Shown here one piece after another: positions 35,639 through 45,325 of a stretch of DNA of 64,000 bases. The stretch comes from Rhodospirillum centenum SW (GTDB taxonomy: Bacteria; Pseudomonadota; Alphaproteobacteria; Azospirillales; Azospirillaceae): assembly GCF_000016185.1 (NCBI RefSeq), contig NC_011420.2, forward strand, positions 1,012,501 through 1,076,500, in the 5' to 3' direction. Positions within the stretch are counted from its first letter, which is position 1, and every line of letters starts with the position of its first letter. The notes under the pieces are model-generated. The model saw nothing but the letters and a program-made list of their open reading frames with translations. It made no database searches and was not told the DNA's origin. The position numbers and the translations under genes were made by a program.

Positions 35639-35787
35639 GGAGCCTCCCGGCTAAGTCAGCCGAGGACGATGCCGACTCCGGAGGGCTTCGGCAACCGCCG
35701 TTACAACCGTCCGGGTTCCGTCCGCGGGGTGGTCGTGCAGACGCGCGGACGGGCGTTCCATGGGCACAGGCCGGCCCCTGAAACGCA

Positions 35788-35817
35788 CGAAGGCCGCGCC
35801 CGGAGGCACGGCCTTCG
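35788..35817 (-). terminator. terminator of the pur-bolA-grxD genes
   Basis: Perfect 9-bp arms CGAAGGCCG (35788-35796) and CGGCCTTCG (35809-35817). In the minus direction GTGCGTTTC follows. It begins 24 bp after the grxD stop. Confidence 0.65.
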
Positions 35818-35841
35818 TCACAGAGACCTTGCAGTGCAGGG

Positions 35842-36180
35842 TCAGACGTTCTCGGGAACCTCGACGCCCTTCTCCTTGAAGAAGGGAACCAGTTCACCCG
35901 ATTCGAACATGTCGCGGACGATGTCGCAGCCACCGACGAACTCGCCCTTCACGTAGAGCTGCGGGATCGTCGGCCAGTTGGTGAACTCCTTGATGCCCTG
36001 GCGCAGGGCCGGGTCCACCAGCACGTCGATGCCCTTGAACTTGACGCCGATATGGCTCAGCACCTGAACGACGGCGGCGGAGAACCCGCACTGCGGGAAG
36101 ACCGGCGTGCCCTTCATGTACAGGACGACATCGTTGTCGGTGATGTCCCGGCGGATACGCTCGTGAACGGTCTGGTCCAT
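35842..36180 (-). CDS. grxD: monothiol glutaredoxin (Grx4/Grx5 type)
   Basis: A 112-residue class II glutaredoxin. It has the CGFS active site in FPQCGFSAAVVQVL and the glutathione-binding TIPQLYVKGEFVGGCDIV. These proteins bind a [2Fe-2S] cluster and work with BolA in iron-sulphur trafficking and iron sensing. The bolA gene immediately upstream on the same strand supports that role. Confidence 0.95.
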   Translation of the reverse strand: MDQTVHERIRRDITDNDVVLYMKGTPVFPQCGFSAAVVQVLSHIGVKFKGIDVLVDPALRQGIKEFTNWPTIPQLYVKGEFVGGCDIVRDMFESGELVPFFKEKGVEVPENV

Positions 36181-36298
36181 CTGTCTGGTTTCCTTCGTGT
36201 CCGTCGGTGTCCGGCCCTCTTCCGCCCGACCCGACCTGCGATCGTTCTGGTCCGTCCTGTTCCCGGGGGCGCAACCGATGCGGCGCCGCCCGGAACCG

Positions 36299-36535
36299 TC
36301 ACGCCTTGGGCACGACGGTGGTCAGGGCAAGGGCGTGCAGCTCGTTCCCCATCTGGCCGCGCAAGGCGGCGTAGACCATCTGATGCTGCTGCACCCGGGT
36401 CTTGCCCGCGAAAGCGGGTGATTCGACGTAGGCGGCGTAATGGTCGCCGTCGCCGCGCAGATCGTCGATGCGGACCACCGCATCGGGGATTCCGTCGCGG
36501 ATCAGCCGCTCGATCTCTCCCGCATCCATGGCCAT
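36299..36535 (-). CDS. bolA: BolA-family protein
   Basis: A 78-residue BolA/IbaG-like protein: IERLIRDGIPDAVVRIDDL, DGDHYAAYVESPAFAG and RVQQHQMVYAALRGQMG, with the conserved His that co-ligates a cluster with a CGFS glutaredoxin. The short length and the position between purL and grxD are the usual alphaproteobacterial arrangement. Confidence 0.92.
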   Translation of the reverse strand: MAMDAGEIERLIRDGIPDAVVRIDDLRGDGDHYAAYVESPAFAGKTRVQQHQMVYAALRGQMGNELHALALTTVVPKA

Positions 36536-36584
36536 GTTTCGTCCCGCCCTCTTGTTCTTGGTCGATTATTGCGGCCTGACCGGG

Positions 36585-38813
36585 TCACGCCTTGGCGTCG
36601 CCTGCCATGTAGGCCGGCAGCCAGCTCTCGTTGGCCCGCTTCAGGTCCGCGACCGATATGATCATGCCGGCGTCACCTGTCAACGCATCGCCGCCCGTGG
36701 TGCCCAGGGCGGCGACGGGCACGCCGGCCGCAGCAGCCCGTTCCCTGACCAGAGAGGCCTGCTGCGGTGCCACGGTCAGGATGTAGCGCGCCTGATCCTC
36801 GCCGAACAGGAAGCCGGCATCCAGTTCCTCAAGCCCGATCACATGGCAGCCGATGCCCGATGCCATCGCCATCTCCGCCAGGGCGATCAACAGCCCGCCA
36901 TCGGAGATGTCGTGGCAGGCCGTGACCAGCCCGTCCGCGATCAGGGTGCGGACGAAATCGCCGTTGCGCCGCTCCACCTCCAGATCGACCGGCGGCGGCG
37001 GACCGTCCTCGCGGCCCAGCACCTCGCGCAGATAGAGGCTGCGGCCCAGATGGCCGGCGCCATCGCCCACCAGCAGGATGCTCTGCCCCGCAGCCTGGAA
37101 GGCCAGCGGCACTGCCGTTTCCACATCCTTCAGCAGGCCGACGCCGCCGACCGTGGGGGTCGGCAGGATAGCCTCGCCGTTGGTCTCGTTGTAGAGGCTG
37201 ACATTGCCCGACACGACGGGGAAGTCCAGCAGGCGGCAGGCCTCGGCCATCCCCTCCACGCAGTCCGCGAACTGGCCCATGATCCGCGGCTTCTCGGGAT
37301 TGCCGAAGTTCATGTTGTCGGTGATGGCCAGCGGCTGCGCCCCCGTGGCGGTCAGGTTGCGCCACGCCTCGGCCACCGCCTGCTTGCCGCCCTCGAAGGG
37401 ATCGGCGTGGCAGTAGCGCGGCGTCACGTCGGAGGTGATCGCCAGCCCCTTGGCCGTGCCGTGGACGCGCACGACGGCCGCATCGGCCTGACCCGACATG
37501 AACTTCGTGTCGGCCATGACCTGGCTGTCGTACTGCTCCCAGATCCAGCGCTTGGAGGCGAGGTCGGGGCAGGCGACGAGCGTCAGCAGTGCGTCCTTCA
37601 CCGCGGCACCACGGACCAGCGCCTCCGGCGGCAGAGCCAGCGGGGCCGGCTTCGGCGTCGGCTCGGTCGGGCGGGTATAGAGCGGCGCCTCGTCGAACAG
37701 CGGGGCCAGTTCAAGGTCGCACCACGTCCGGCCGTGCATGCGGATGACGAAGCGTCCGGTATCGGTCAGGCGGCCGATGACGGCGAAGTCCAGGTCCCAC
37801 TTCTCGAAGATCCGGCGCGCCTCATCCTCGCGGCCGGGCTTCAGGACCATGAGCATGCGCTCCTGCGATTCGGAGAGCATGATCTCATAGGGGGTCATGC
37901 CCGTCTCGCGCTGGGGCACGTCGTCCAGGTCCAGCACGATGCCCAGGCCGCCCTTGCCGGCCATCTCCACCGACGAGCTGGTGAGGCCGGCGGCCCCCAT
38001 GTCCTGGATGGAGACGATGGCGTCCGTCGCCATCAGCTCCAGGCACGCCTCGATCAGCAGCTTTTCCGTGAAGGGATCGCCGACCTGCACGGTCGGGCGC
38101 TTCTCCTCGGTATCCTCGCTGAACTCCGCCGACGACATGGTGGCGCCGTGGATGCCGTCGCGGCCCGTCTTGGAGCCGACATAGACCACCGGGTTCCCCA
38201 CGCCCGCCGCCTTCGAATAGAAGATGCGGTCGACGGGGGCGATGCCCACGGTCATGGCGTTGACGAGGCAGTTGCCGTTGTACGCCTTGTCGAAATTGGT
38301 CTCGCCACCCACCGTCGGCACGCCGACGCAGTTACCGTAGTGGCCGATGCCGGCCACGACTCCGGCTACCAGCGAGCGGGTCTTCGCATGCCCCGGCTCC
38401 CCGAAACGCAGCGCGTTCAGGTTGGCGACGGGGCGCGCACCCATCGTGAAGACGTCGCGCAGGATGCCGCCGACGCCGGTCGCCGCCCCCTGGAACGGCT
38501 CGATGTAGGACGGGTGGTTGTGGCTCTCCATCTTGAAGATGGCGGTCAGCCCGTCGCCGATGTCGATGACGCCCGCATTCTCGCCCGGGCCGCAGATCAC
38601 CCAGGGCGCCTTGGTGGGGAACTTGCGCAGCCAGACGCGCGATGACTTGTAAGAGCAGTGCTCCGACCACATCACCGAATAGATGCCCAGCTCGGTGAAG
38701 GTCGGGGTGCGGCCGAGGATGTCCAGCAGGCGCCTGTACTCGTCCGGCTTGAAGCCGTGTTCCAGGGCGAGGGCTTCGGTGACCTCGGGTTCCTTGGGAA
38801 GCGACACGGTCAC
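36585..38813 (-). CDS. purL: phosphoribosylformylglycinamidine synthase, large subunit
   Basis: ATP-dependent synthetase subunit of the fourth purine step. The 742-residue (small-type) PurL has [15 protein letters not shown], the ATP site region [31 protein letters not shown] in adjoining segments, and a duplicated AIRS-like C-terminal half. The small type needs PurQ as glutaminase and PurS as scaffold. purQ overlaps its start by 4 bp (38810-38813); purS is not in the window. Confidence 0.96.
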   Translation of the reverse strand: MTVSLPKEPEVTEALALEHGFKPDEYRRLLDILGRTPTFTELGIYSVMWSEHCSYKSSRVWLRKFPTKAPWVICGPGENAGVIDIGDGLTAIFKMESHNHPSYIEPFQGAATGVGGILRDVFTMGARPVANLNALRFGEPGHAKTRSLVAGVVAGIGHYGNCVGVPTVGGETNFDKAYNGNCLVNAMTVGIAPVDRIFYSKAAGVGNPVVYVGSKTGRDGIHGATMSSAEFSEDTEEKRPTVQVGDPFTEKLLIEACLELMATDAIVSIQDMGAAGLTSSSVEMAGKGGLGIVLDLDDVPQRETGMTPYEIMLSESQERMLMVLKPGREDEARRIFEKWDLDFAVIGRLTDTGRFVIRMHGRTWCDLELAPLFDEAPLYTRPTEPTPKPAPLALPPEALVRGAAVKDALLTLVACPDLASKRWIWEQYDSQVMADTKFMSGQADAAVVRVHGTAKGLAITSDVTPRYCHADPFEGGKQAVAEAWRNLTATGAQPLAITDNMNFGNPEKPRIMGQFADCVEGMAEACRLLDFPVVSGNVSLYNETNGEAILPTPTVGGVGLLKDVETAVPLAFQAAGQSILLVGDGAGHLGRSLYLREVLGREDGPPPPVDLEVERRNGDFVRTLIADGLVTACHDISDGGLLIALAEMAMASGIGCHVIGLEELDAGFLFGEDQARYILTVAPQQASLVRERAAAAGVPVAALGTTGGDALTGDAGMIISVADLKRANESWLPAYMAGDAKA

Positions 38814-39499
38814 GACAGGCTCTCCACCAGGCTATCGAACAGGGCGCGGCCATCGGTATTGCCGTGCAGCGGCTCGAAGGCGCGCTCCGGGTGCGGCATC
38901 ATGCCGAGCACCGTGCGGGTTTCGTTGTAGATGCCGGCGATGTTGCGGGCGGCGCCGTTGGGGTTGCCCTCCGCATCGGTGGAACCGGCGACCCCGACAT
39001 AGCGGAAGGCCACCAGCCCCTCTCCCTCCAGCCGGTCCAGCGTCGGGGCATCGGCGACATAGTTGCCTTCGCCATGGCCGATGGGAATCCGGATCGTCTG
39101 GCCCTCGGTGTAGCGTCCCGTGAAGGCGCTGTCCGTCCGCTCGACCCGCAGGGCGACGGTCTTGCAGACATACTTCAGGGTCCGGTTCCGGATCAGCGCA
39201 CCGGGCAGCAGCCCGGCTTCGGTCAGGATCTGGAAGCCGTTGCAGACGCCGATGACGCGGACGCCCCTGGCCGCCCGCTCACGCACCACCCGCATGATGG
39301 GGGAGTGTGCCGCCATCGCCCCGCAGCGCAGATAGTCGCCGTAGGAGAAGCCGCCAGGGATGCCGATGACATCCACTTCCGGCAGTTCCGTGTCCTTGTG
39401 GAAGACGATGTGCGGCTTGCGACCGGAGGCCTTCTCGAACGCCACGGCGATGTCGCGGTCGCAGTTCGATCCGGGGAAGACGATGACGGCGGATTTCAT
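38810..39499 (-). CDS. purQ: phosphoribosylformylglycinamidine synthase, glutaminase subunit
   Basis: A 229-residue class I glutamine amidotransferase that supplies ammonia to PurL. It has the nucleophile Cys in [11 protein letters not shown], His/Glu in [11 protein letters not shown] and the opening [16 protein letters not shown] 39499 ([10 protein letters not shown]) starts the conserved part; the frame is open further but without similarity. Overlaps purL by ATGA. Confidence 0.96.
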   Translation of the reverse strand: MKSAVIVFPGSNCDRDIAVAFEKASGRKPHIVFHKDTELPEVDVIGIPGGFSYGDYLRCGAMAAHSPIMRVVRERAARGVRVIGVCNGFQILTEAGLLPGALIRNRTLKYVCKTVALRVERTDSAFTGRYTEGQTIRIPIGHGEGNYVADAPTLDRLEGEGLVAFRYVGVAGSTDAEGNPNGAARNIAGIYNETRTVLGMMPHPERAFEPLHGNTDGRALFDSLVESLS

Positions 39500-39670
39500 G
39501 CCGCGGCACCACACTTTCTGAAGGGAAGCGCAGCCCGGAACGTCCGGCACACGCCGGTCCGGATTTGGCCGCGAAGCTAATGCCTGCACGGTGCGAATGC
39601 AAGGAACCCTGTCCGGTCCGCCCGCGCGTCAACGCGATGGCTGGCCCGCGCACCGACCGGCCGGGACAGG

Positions 39671-42406
39671 TCACGCACCGTCCGCCAGGACGGGGGCGGC
39701 GGCCTGCCGGACGGCGGCGGGAATGCGGAAGCGGAAGGTGGCGCCGGCGCCGGGCGTGCTCTCCACCCAGATGCGGCCGCCCATGCCGTCCACCAGTCGG
39801 CGGCAGATGGCAAGACCCAGCCCGGTGCCCTGGGGTTTGCCGGTCTTGGCCGAGCCGACCTGCCGGAACTTCTCGAAGACGGCCTCGTGATACTCGGGGG
39901 CGATGCCGGGGCCGTTGTCGTCCACCGCCACCTCCAGCGCGTGCGGCGCCGGTCGCAGCGAGAGACGCACACGGCCGCCCTCGGCCGGGGCGAACTTCAC
40001 GGCATTCGACAAGAGGTTCACCATCACCTGGATCAGGCGGTCGCTGTCGCCGAGTGCGGGGGGCAGGTTGCCCTCCGGCAGATCAAGCTCCAGCGCCACA
40101 CCCTTGTCGCGGAAGAGCTGGCGGGTCGAGTCCGCCGCCTCGCGCGCCAGCGCGGCGATGTCCAGCGAGGCGATGTGCCAGTCGATCTCCCCGGCCTCGA
40201 TCTTCGCCATGTCCAGCACCTGGTTGATCAGGCGGGTCAGGCGCTCGCTCTCCTTGATGATGGTGGCGAGGAACTTCTGGCGCTGCTCCTCCGGCAGCTC
40301 GGGCGTGTCGTAGAGGATTTCCGACAGGGCGCGGACGGAGGTGAGCGGCGTGCGCAGCTCGTGCGTCACGGTGGAAAGGAAGTCGTCCTTCATCCGGTCC
40401 AGCTCCATCAGCCGGACATTGGCGGCGGACAGGGCCTCCGTCGCGCGTTCCAGCTCGGCGGACTTCTGCTCCAGCCGGCGGCTGTACTCGATGACATGGC
40501 TGGTCTCGTCCAGCATGCGCAGCAGTTCGGGCTGCCCGACTTCCGCCCGGCCGACGGCGGATGCCAGCGCCACGCGGGCGCTGGCCGCCCCGATGGCGCC
40601 GGCCAGCAGCCGCTCCGCCCGCCGGATCAGGTCGGCGTCGGCCAGCGCGCCGGCGGACAGGGGCTGCTGCCGCCCGGCTGCCATCTCCTGGAACGCCTGT
40701 TCGGACCGTTCCGGGCCGAGGAAGCGGGCCAGCAGGGTCTGGAGTTCCCCCACCGTCGCCTGTCCGCGCCAGATGCCGGCGGGCTCCTCCTGCTGGAAGA
40801 CCTCGACGAAGGCCGTCGCCTGCGCCCGTTCGCCCCGGTCGGGCCGGTCCAGGACGGAGACGCCGACATAGAGCCCGATGTTCGCCACCATGCTCCAGAA
40901 CAGGCTGTGCGCCAGCGGCACCATCCCCTGCAGTCCGAACAGTTCATACGGGTTCAGCCAGTCCAGCCCGAACGGCGCCTCCAGGAACTCGACCGGCAGC
41001 CAGCCGGAGCGGGCGAAGGAGGGCAGCAGCAGGGTGTAGAGCCAGACCAGCGTGCCGCCGCCCAGACCCGCCAGCGCACCGCGGCGCGTGCCCCCGGCCC
41101 AGAACAGGCCGCCGATCAGCGCCGGGGCGAACTGGGCGACGGCGGCGAAGGAGATCAGGCCGATGGAGACCAGCGCATAGGCGCTGCCGGCCGCCCGGAA
41201 GTAGAGATAGCCCAGCAGCAGCAGCACGACGATGGCGACACGCCGGACCGCCAGCATCAGCCGGCCCAGATCCTGTACGCGGGACAGCGACTGCTGCCGC
41301 CAGCGCAGCAGCAGCGGCAGCACCAGATCGTTGGAAACCATGGTGGCCAGTGCCACCGTCTCCACGATGATCATGCCGGTGGCGGCGGACAGGCCGCCGA
41401 TGAAGGCCGCCATCGCCAGCACCTCCCACCCCGCGGCCAGCGGCAGGGAGAGCACCATCATGTCCGGGTCCATGCCGATCCGCGGCAGGGTCAGCAGCCC
41501 CGCCAGCGCGATCGGCACGACGAACAGGTTGATCAGCAGCAGATAGAGCGGGAAGACCCAGAGCGCGCGGGTGAGGTGCCGCTCGTCGGTGTTCTCCACC
41601 ACCATGACCTGGAACTGCCGCGGCAGGCAGATGGCCGCGGCCATGGACAGCAGCATCGCCGCGATCCAGTTGCCGCCGCCGAAGGCCGGTTCGATCGTGA
41701 ACAGCCGCGCCGTCTCCGGATCGGACAGGGCGCGCTCCACCATGTCGGCCGGCCCCTCGAAGACGCCCCAGACGACGGCGATACCCACGGCCACGAAGGC
41801 CAGCAGCTTCACCAGGCTTTCAAAGGCGACGGCGGTGACAAGGCCCGGATGGTGCTCCGAGGCGTCGATGGAGCGGGTCCCGAACATGATGGCGAAGGCC
41901 GCCATGATCAGCGCGACCCAGAGGCCGGTATCCGCCAGGACCGAGGGGGCCGCCTGCGCCGGCCCGCCGGTCAGGACCTGGAAGCTGACGGAGATGGCCT
42001 TGAGCTGGAGCGCGATGTAGGGGGTGATCCCCACCACCGCCACCAGCGCCACCAGCCCGCCGAGGAGCTGGCTGCGGCCGTAGCGGGCGGCGATGAAGTC
42101 GGCGATGGAGGTGGAGCGCTGCCGGTGCGCGATGCGCAGGATCTTGGTCAGAAGCACCAGTCCCAGCGTCATCACCAGGGTCGGGCCGAGATAGATCGGC
42201 AGGAAGCCGACCCCGTCCGTCGCCGTCCGTCCGACACTGCCGTAGAAGGTCCAGCTCGTGCAGAACACGGCCAGCGACAGGGCATAGACATAGGGGCCTG
42301 AGATCGGTCCCCCCGCCGCGGCCCGCCGGTCCGCGCCATAGGCGATGGCGAACAGCAACAGGATGTAGACAAGGCCGACGGCGATGACGACGGGGGCGGG
42401 GATCAT
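39671..42406 (-). CDS. sodium:solute-symporter/sensor histidine kinase fusion (CbrA/CrbS-like)
   Basis: A 911-residue inner-membrane protein. The first ~500 residues form a 12-13 helix SLC5-type symporter domain (VYALSLAVFCTSWTFYGSVG, STSIADFIAARYGRS). A linker follows, with coiled-coil character before the kinase (EYSRRLEQKSAELERATEAL). The kinase core has the H box FLSTVTHELRTPL near residue 690, the N box VNLLSNAVKF, and G boxes DNGPGIAP and GTGLGLAICRRL. There is no receiver domain. Relatives (CbrA, CrbS/MxtR) sense carbon sources such as histidine or acetate; the ligand here is unknown. Its start overlaps the small membrane gene by 4 bp. Confidence 0.92.
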   Translation of the reverse strand: MIPAPVVIAVGLVYILLLFAIAYGADRRAAAGGPISGPYVYALSLAVFCTSWTFYGSVGRTATDGVGFLPIYLGPTLVMTLGLVLLTKILRIAHRQRSTSIADFIAARYGRSQLLGGLVALVAVVGITPYIALQLKAISVSFQVLTGGPAQAAPSVLADTGLWVALIMAAFAIMFGTRSIDASEHHPGLVTAVAFESLVKLLAFVAVGIAVVWGVFEGPADMVERALSDPETARLFTIEPAFGGGNWIAAMLLSMAAAICLPRQFQVMVVENTDERHLTRALWVFPLYLLLINLFVVPIALAGLLTLPRIGMDPDMMVLSLPLAAGWEVLAMAAFIGGLSAATGMIIVETVALATMVSNDLVLPLLLRWRQQSLSRVQDLGRLMLAVRRVAIVVLLLLGYLYFRAAGSAYALVSIGLISFAAVAQFAPALIGGLFWAGGTRRGALAGLGGGTLVWLYTLLLPSFARSGWLPVEFLEAPFGLDWLNPYELFGLQGMVPLAHSLFWSMVANIGLYVGVSVLDRPDRGERAQATAFVEVFQQEEPAGIWRGQATVGELQTLLARFLGPERSEQAFQEMAAGRQQPLSAGALADADLIRRAERLLAGAIGAASARVALASAVGRAEVGQPELLRMLDETSHVIEYSRRLEQKSAELERATEALSAANVRLMELDRMKDDFLSTVTHELRTPLTSVRALSEILYDTPELPEEQRQKFLATIIKESERLTRLINQVLDMAKIEAGEIDWHIASLDIAALAREAADSTRQLFRDKGVALELDLPEGNLPPALGDSDRLIQVMVNLLSNAVKFAPAEGGRVRLSLRPAPHALEVAVDDNGPGIAPEYHEAVFEKFRQVGSAKTGKPQGTGLGLAICRRLVDGMGGRIWVESTPGAGATFRFRIPAAVRQAAAPVLADGA

Positions 42407-42669
42407 CCGCGCCCCCCGGCGCCGTCGTCGGGCCGGCTGTCAGAGCCGGTGCCGGCGCTGTCGCGGTCCACCGTCAAGGCGACCAGCAGGATCAGCAGAG
42501 CCCAGGCCCCGAAGATCCAGAGCAGCAGGACGGACAGCCCGAAGACCGTCGTCGGTCTGTCGAAAGCGGTCAGCAGCGGCGGGTTGAAGGCCAGCAGGCC
42601 GAAGCCGAACAGCGCCGCCATCCGGGCCAGACGGGGCTTCTCCTCCCGCGGCGGACGCTCCCCGGCCAT
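42403..42669 (-). CDS. small two-helix membrane protein preceding the symporter-kinase
   Basis: An 88-residue protein with a basic cytoplasmic start and two hydrophobic segments (about 17-37 and 42-67: TTVFGLSVLLLWIFGAWALL), then a hydrophilic tail. Small membrane proteins (DUF4212, DUF485 or CbrX type) commonly precede SSS transporters or symporter-kinases and may assist them. Exact family membership is not clear. It overlaps the exonuclease gene by 1 bp (TGATG) and the kinase gene by 4 bp, so it is translationally coupled to both. Confidence 0.75.
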   Translation of the reverse strand: MAGERPPREEKPRLARMAALFGFGLLAFNPPLLTAFDRPTTVFGLSVLLLWIFGAWALLILLVALTVDRDSAGTGSDSRPDDGAGGRG

Positions 42670-44768
42670 CAGAAGGCCCGCTCCCGGGCGACCAGCTCGA
42701 CCGCCATGTTGGAGCGGCGGATCGCATCGTCCAGGGTGCGGATGCCCTGGGTCTCCAGCATGTCCATGAGGCGGAGGAAGATGGCGGCCGTCATCAGGCT
42801 GTCGCCCATGGCCGAGTGCCGGTCCACCAGTCCGATGCCCAGGCGGGCGGCCAGCCCGTCCAGGGAGTGCTCGCCGTGGTCGCCCTGGATCTGGCGGGAC
42901 AGGATCATGGTGTCCAGCACCGGCCCGTCGAAACGGACGCCGGCAGCGCGCTGTTTCAGGCGCAGGAACTTGAGGTCGAAGGCGGCGTTGTGCGCGACCA
43001 GCACGGCGTCACCGACGAAGGCGCGGAACGGCGGCAGCACCGCCTCCGCCCGCGGCGCCTCCGCCACCATGGCATCGGTGATGCCGTGGATGGCGGCCGA
43101 CGCCGCCGGGATCGCGCGGCCGGGGTTGATCAGGGTCTGGAAGGTCTCGCCGGTCAGGATGCGGCCGTTGACGATGCGGACCCCGGCGAGCGCGACCATC
43201 TCGTCCCCCTGGCTGGGGTTCAGGCCGGTCGTCTCCGTGTCGAACACGACGTAGGACAGGCTGCGCAGCGGCTGCCGGGCGAAGGAGCCTTCGGGCAGCG
43301 GCTGGTGCAGCAGGTCGAAGTCGAAGAACTCCGGCCGCGGCGCCGGGCCGTCGTTGCGACGTCCATGCGCCTCCTGCGGGCGGGGCAGGGGCAGCCGCAG
43401 CTTGGCGCAGCCCTCCTTGTGCCGGACGCACCAGAGGTCGCTGCGGTGCAGCTCCAGGATGTCGCCGACCGTCAGGCCGGCCAGCGCCTCCGGCAACGGA
43501 TCGGCACGCCACTGGTTCAGCCGGGCGGCTCCCAGCGGCTCGCCGGTCCAGGTCAGGTCGGCGAAGACGAAGCGCCGCTCCGGATCGGCCTCCACCGACA
43601 GGTCCAACTGGCGCCGGCCCGTCGCCTCCGCCACCCGCCCGGCCAGATGGGAGAGCAGCAGGACAAGGCTGTAGCTGTCGCCATGCAACCAGTCCGGCAG
43701 GCCAGTGAGGGTCAGCTCCGGCCCGTCGTTCCCCGGGCCGCGCTCCGCCACCAGGGCGAACAGGTTGCCCGAATGGATGTCCTCCATGGGCCAGGACGCG
43801 GTGATGCCGGCGCGGTATTCGTGGGTGATCCGTTCCAGGGTCCGGTTCAGGGCCTGGGAGGATTCCGCGATGATCCGGTCGAACGGCGCCCGCTCCTCGG
43901 CGGCAAGGTCGGGATGGTCCGCCAACGCGCCCACGGCGGCGCCGAGATTGGCCAGCGGCTGGCGCACATCCTCCGTCGCCGAGCGCAGCAGGGCGTCGCG
44001 GCGGGCGAGGGAGGCCAGTTCCAGCGTGGCATCCCCGACGGTGACGACATAGCCCGTCACCTCGTCGTCCACGCCCAGGATTGCCGCCATCCGGCAATGC
44101 AGCAGGCGGCCGTCCGCCGTCGCGGCGACGAAGCCGGCCGTGCTGCCGTCGGCATGGTCGCGGTGGCGGCCGTCGCGGATACGGCGGACCAGCCGTTCCA
44201 GCGTGTGCTGGACCGGCTGCCGGCTGACGAGGTGCAGCAGCGACCGCCCGAGCCCGAGGTCGGCGGTCGCCGGCAGCATGGCCCGCACCGCCTCGTTGTA
44301 GAGCAGGATCTGGTGGCGGAGATTGCAGACCAGCACCCCTTCGTGCAGGTCGCGCAGCAGGGCGGCCAGCCGGTCCGACAGGTCCGCCGCCCGTCGGGTC
44401 GCCTCGGCCACGGCCCGCTCCCGGTCGGCCCGCACGGCTGCCAGCCGGCCGGAGAGGTCGGCGATGGCGGAGGCCAGCGGCGACAGCGCCGCGAATCCCG
44501 TTTCCGTCAGGGAGACCTCACCGCTTGCCTGCGCCAGCATCCGGACCTCTGCCTCCAGCCGGCGGGCCGGGGTGAGGAACTGGCGCTGCATCACAAGCCA
44601 GAGCAGACCCAGGAACAGGGCGGTGCCTAAGGCCGCCGCGACGCCGATGGCTGCCGCGGGCGCGTCCGTTCCTTCGTCGAGAAGCAGCAGGGGCAGGGTG
44701 AAGGCGAAGACGACGGCCGCCGCCGCGATGCCGAAGAACAGCGCGCCGGGGCCGGGGCCGCGCTTCAT
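42669..44768 (-). CDS. membrane histidine-kinase-like/DnaQ 3'-5' exonuclease fusion
   Basis: A 699-residue fusion. Two N-terminal helices (about 8-30 and 38-60) anchor it. A HAMP/coiled-coil, a PAS-like region (LLRDLHEGVLVCNLRHQILL) and a kinase-like DHp segment follow, in which the expected H-E-L-R-x-P is EDVRQPL, so the phospho-acceptor His is missing. The last ~200 residues are a DEDDh exonuclease (RNase T/DnaQ): Asp and Glu in VVFDTETTGL, Asp in AHNAAFDLKFL, His and Asp in HSAMGDSLM, so catalysis looks intact. It sits in an operon between a receiver protein and a symporter-kinase. It is not a normal Pol III epsilon subunit; the role is probably signal-linked nucleic acid or nucleotide turnover. 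Confidence 0.85.
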   Translation of the reverse strand: MKRGPGPGALFFGIAAAAVVFAFTLPLLLLDEGTDAPAAAIGVAAALGTALFLGLLWLVMQRQFLTPARRLEAEVRMLAQASGEVSLTETGFAALSPLASAIADLSGRLAAVRADRERAVAEATRRAADLSDRLAALLRDLHEGVLVCNLRHQILLYNEAVRAMLPATADLGLGRSLLHLVSRQPVQHTLERLVRRIRDGRHRDHADGSTAGFVAATADGRLLHCRMAAILGVDDEVTGYVVTVGDATLELASLARRDALLRSATEDVRQPLANLGAAVGALADHPDLAAEERAPFDRIIAESSQALNRTLERITHEYRAGITASWPMEDIHSGNLFALVAERGPGNDGPELTLTGLPDWLHGDSYSLVLLLSHLAGRVAEATGRRQLDLSVEADPERRFVFADLTWTGEPLGAARLNQWRADPLPEALAGLTVGDILELHRSDLWCVRHKEGCAKLRLPLPRPQEAHGRRNDGPAPRPEFFDFDLLHQPLPEGSFARQPLRSLSYVVFDTETTGLNPSQGDEMVALAGVRIVNGRILTGETFQTLINPGRAIPAASAAIHGITDAMVAEAPRAEAVLPPFRAFVGDAVLVAHNAAFDLKFLRLKQRAAGVRFDGPVLDTMILSRQIQGDHGEHSLDGLAARLGIGLVDRHSAMGDSLMTAAIFLRLMDMLETQGIRTLDDAIRRSNMAVELVARERAF

Positions 44769-45190
44769 GCGGCCGAGCCCGTGGTGTCGGCGGCATCCAG
44801 GTGCCGCCGCACGGTTTCCACCAGTTCGCGGGTGGAGAAGGGCTTGGTCACATAGTCGCTGGCGCCCAGGGCCAGTCCCTTCTGACGCTCCACCTCGCGG
44901 CTCCGGGCCGTGAGCATGATCACCGGGATGGCGGACCAGGCGGGGTTCGAGCGGATCTCCTGGCAGACGTCATAGCCGTCGCGCTCCGGCATCATCGCGT
45001 CCAGCAGGACGAGGTCCGGCGTCTCCTCCGTCATGGCAGGAAGCACCGCCCCCCCGGTCGTGACGACGCGGACACGGAAGCCGGCCTTCTTCAGGATGAA
45101 TTCGAGCGACAGCACGATGCTGGGTTCGTCGTCCGCCACCAGGATGCTGCGGACGGACGGAGCATGGCTGTCGGGCGCACGGGTCGTCAT
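44765..45190 (-). CDS. single-domain response regulator
   Basis: A 141-residue receiver with no output domain: SILVADDEPSIV acidic pair, phospho-acceptor Asp in LVLLDAMMPERDGY, Thr in MLTARS and Lys in DYVTKPFS. It is the first gene of the four-gene overlapped operon (ATGA overlap at 44765-44768) and so the likely target of the symporter-kinase at its end. How it passes on the signal is not visible. Confidence 0.9.
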   Translation of the reverse strand: MTTRAPDSHAPSVRSILVADDEPSIVLSLEFILKKAGFRVRVVTTGGAVLPAMTEETPDLVLLDAMMPERDGYDVCQEIRSNPAWSAIPVIMLTARSREVERQKGLALGASDYVTKPFSTRELVETVRRHLDAADTTGSAA

Positions 45191-45325
45191 GTCTGGGCCT
45201 GTTCCTCCAGCCGCCGTCCTCTGCCGGGAATGCCGGCCCGGGTTGTTCCCGGGTGGGAAGTCGGCCTGTCACTGCCACTCTAGGCTGGGCTTCCCGTGCC
45301 GATCAATACTTCAGCGGGGGAAAGC

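Noticed and set aside
38810-39670. A purS gene hidden upstream of purQ
   Set aside because: The interval from 39500 to 39670 is about 170 bp, shorter than a purS gene (~240 bp), and no PurS-like frame is present.
42669-44768. Annotation as DNA polymerase III epsilon subunit
   Set aside because: Only the last ~200 residues are DnaQ-like; the rest is membrane-anchored sensory sequence, so a replication role is not supported.
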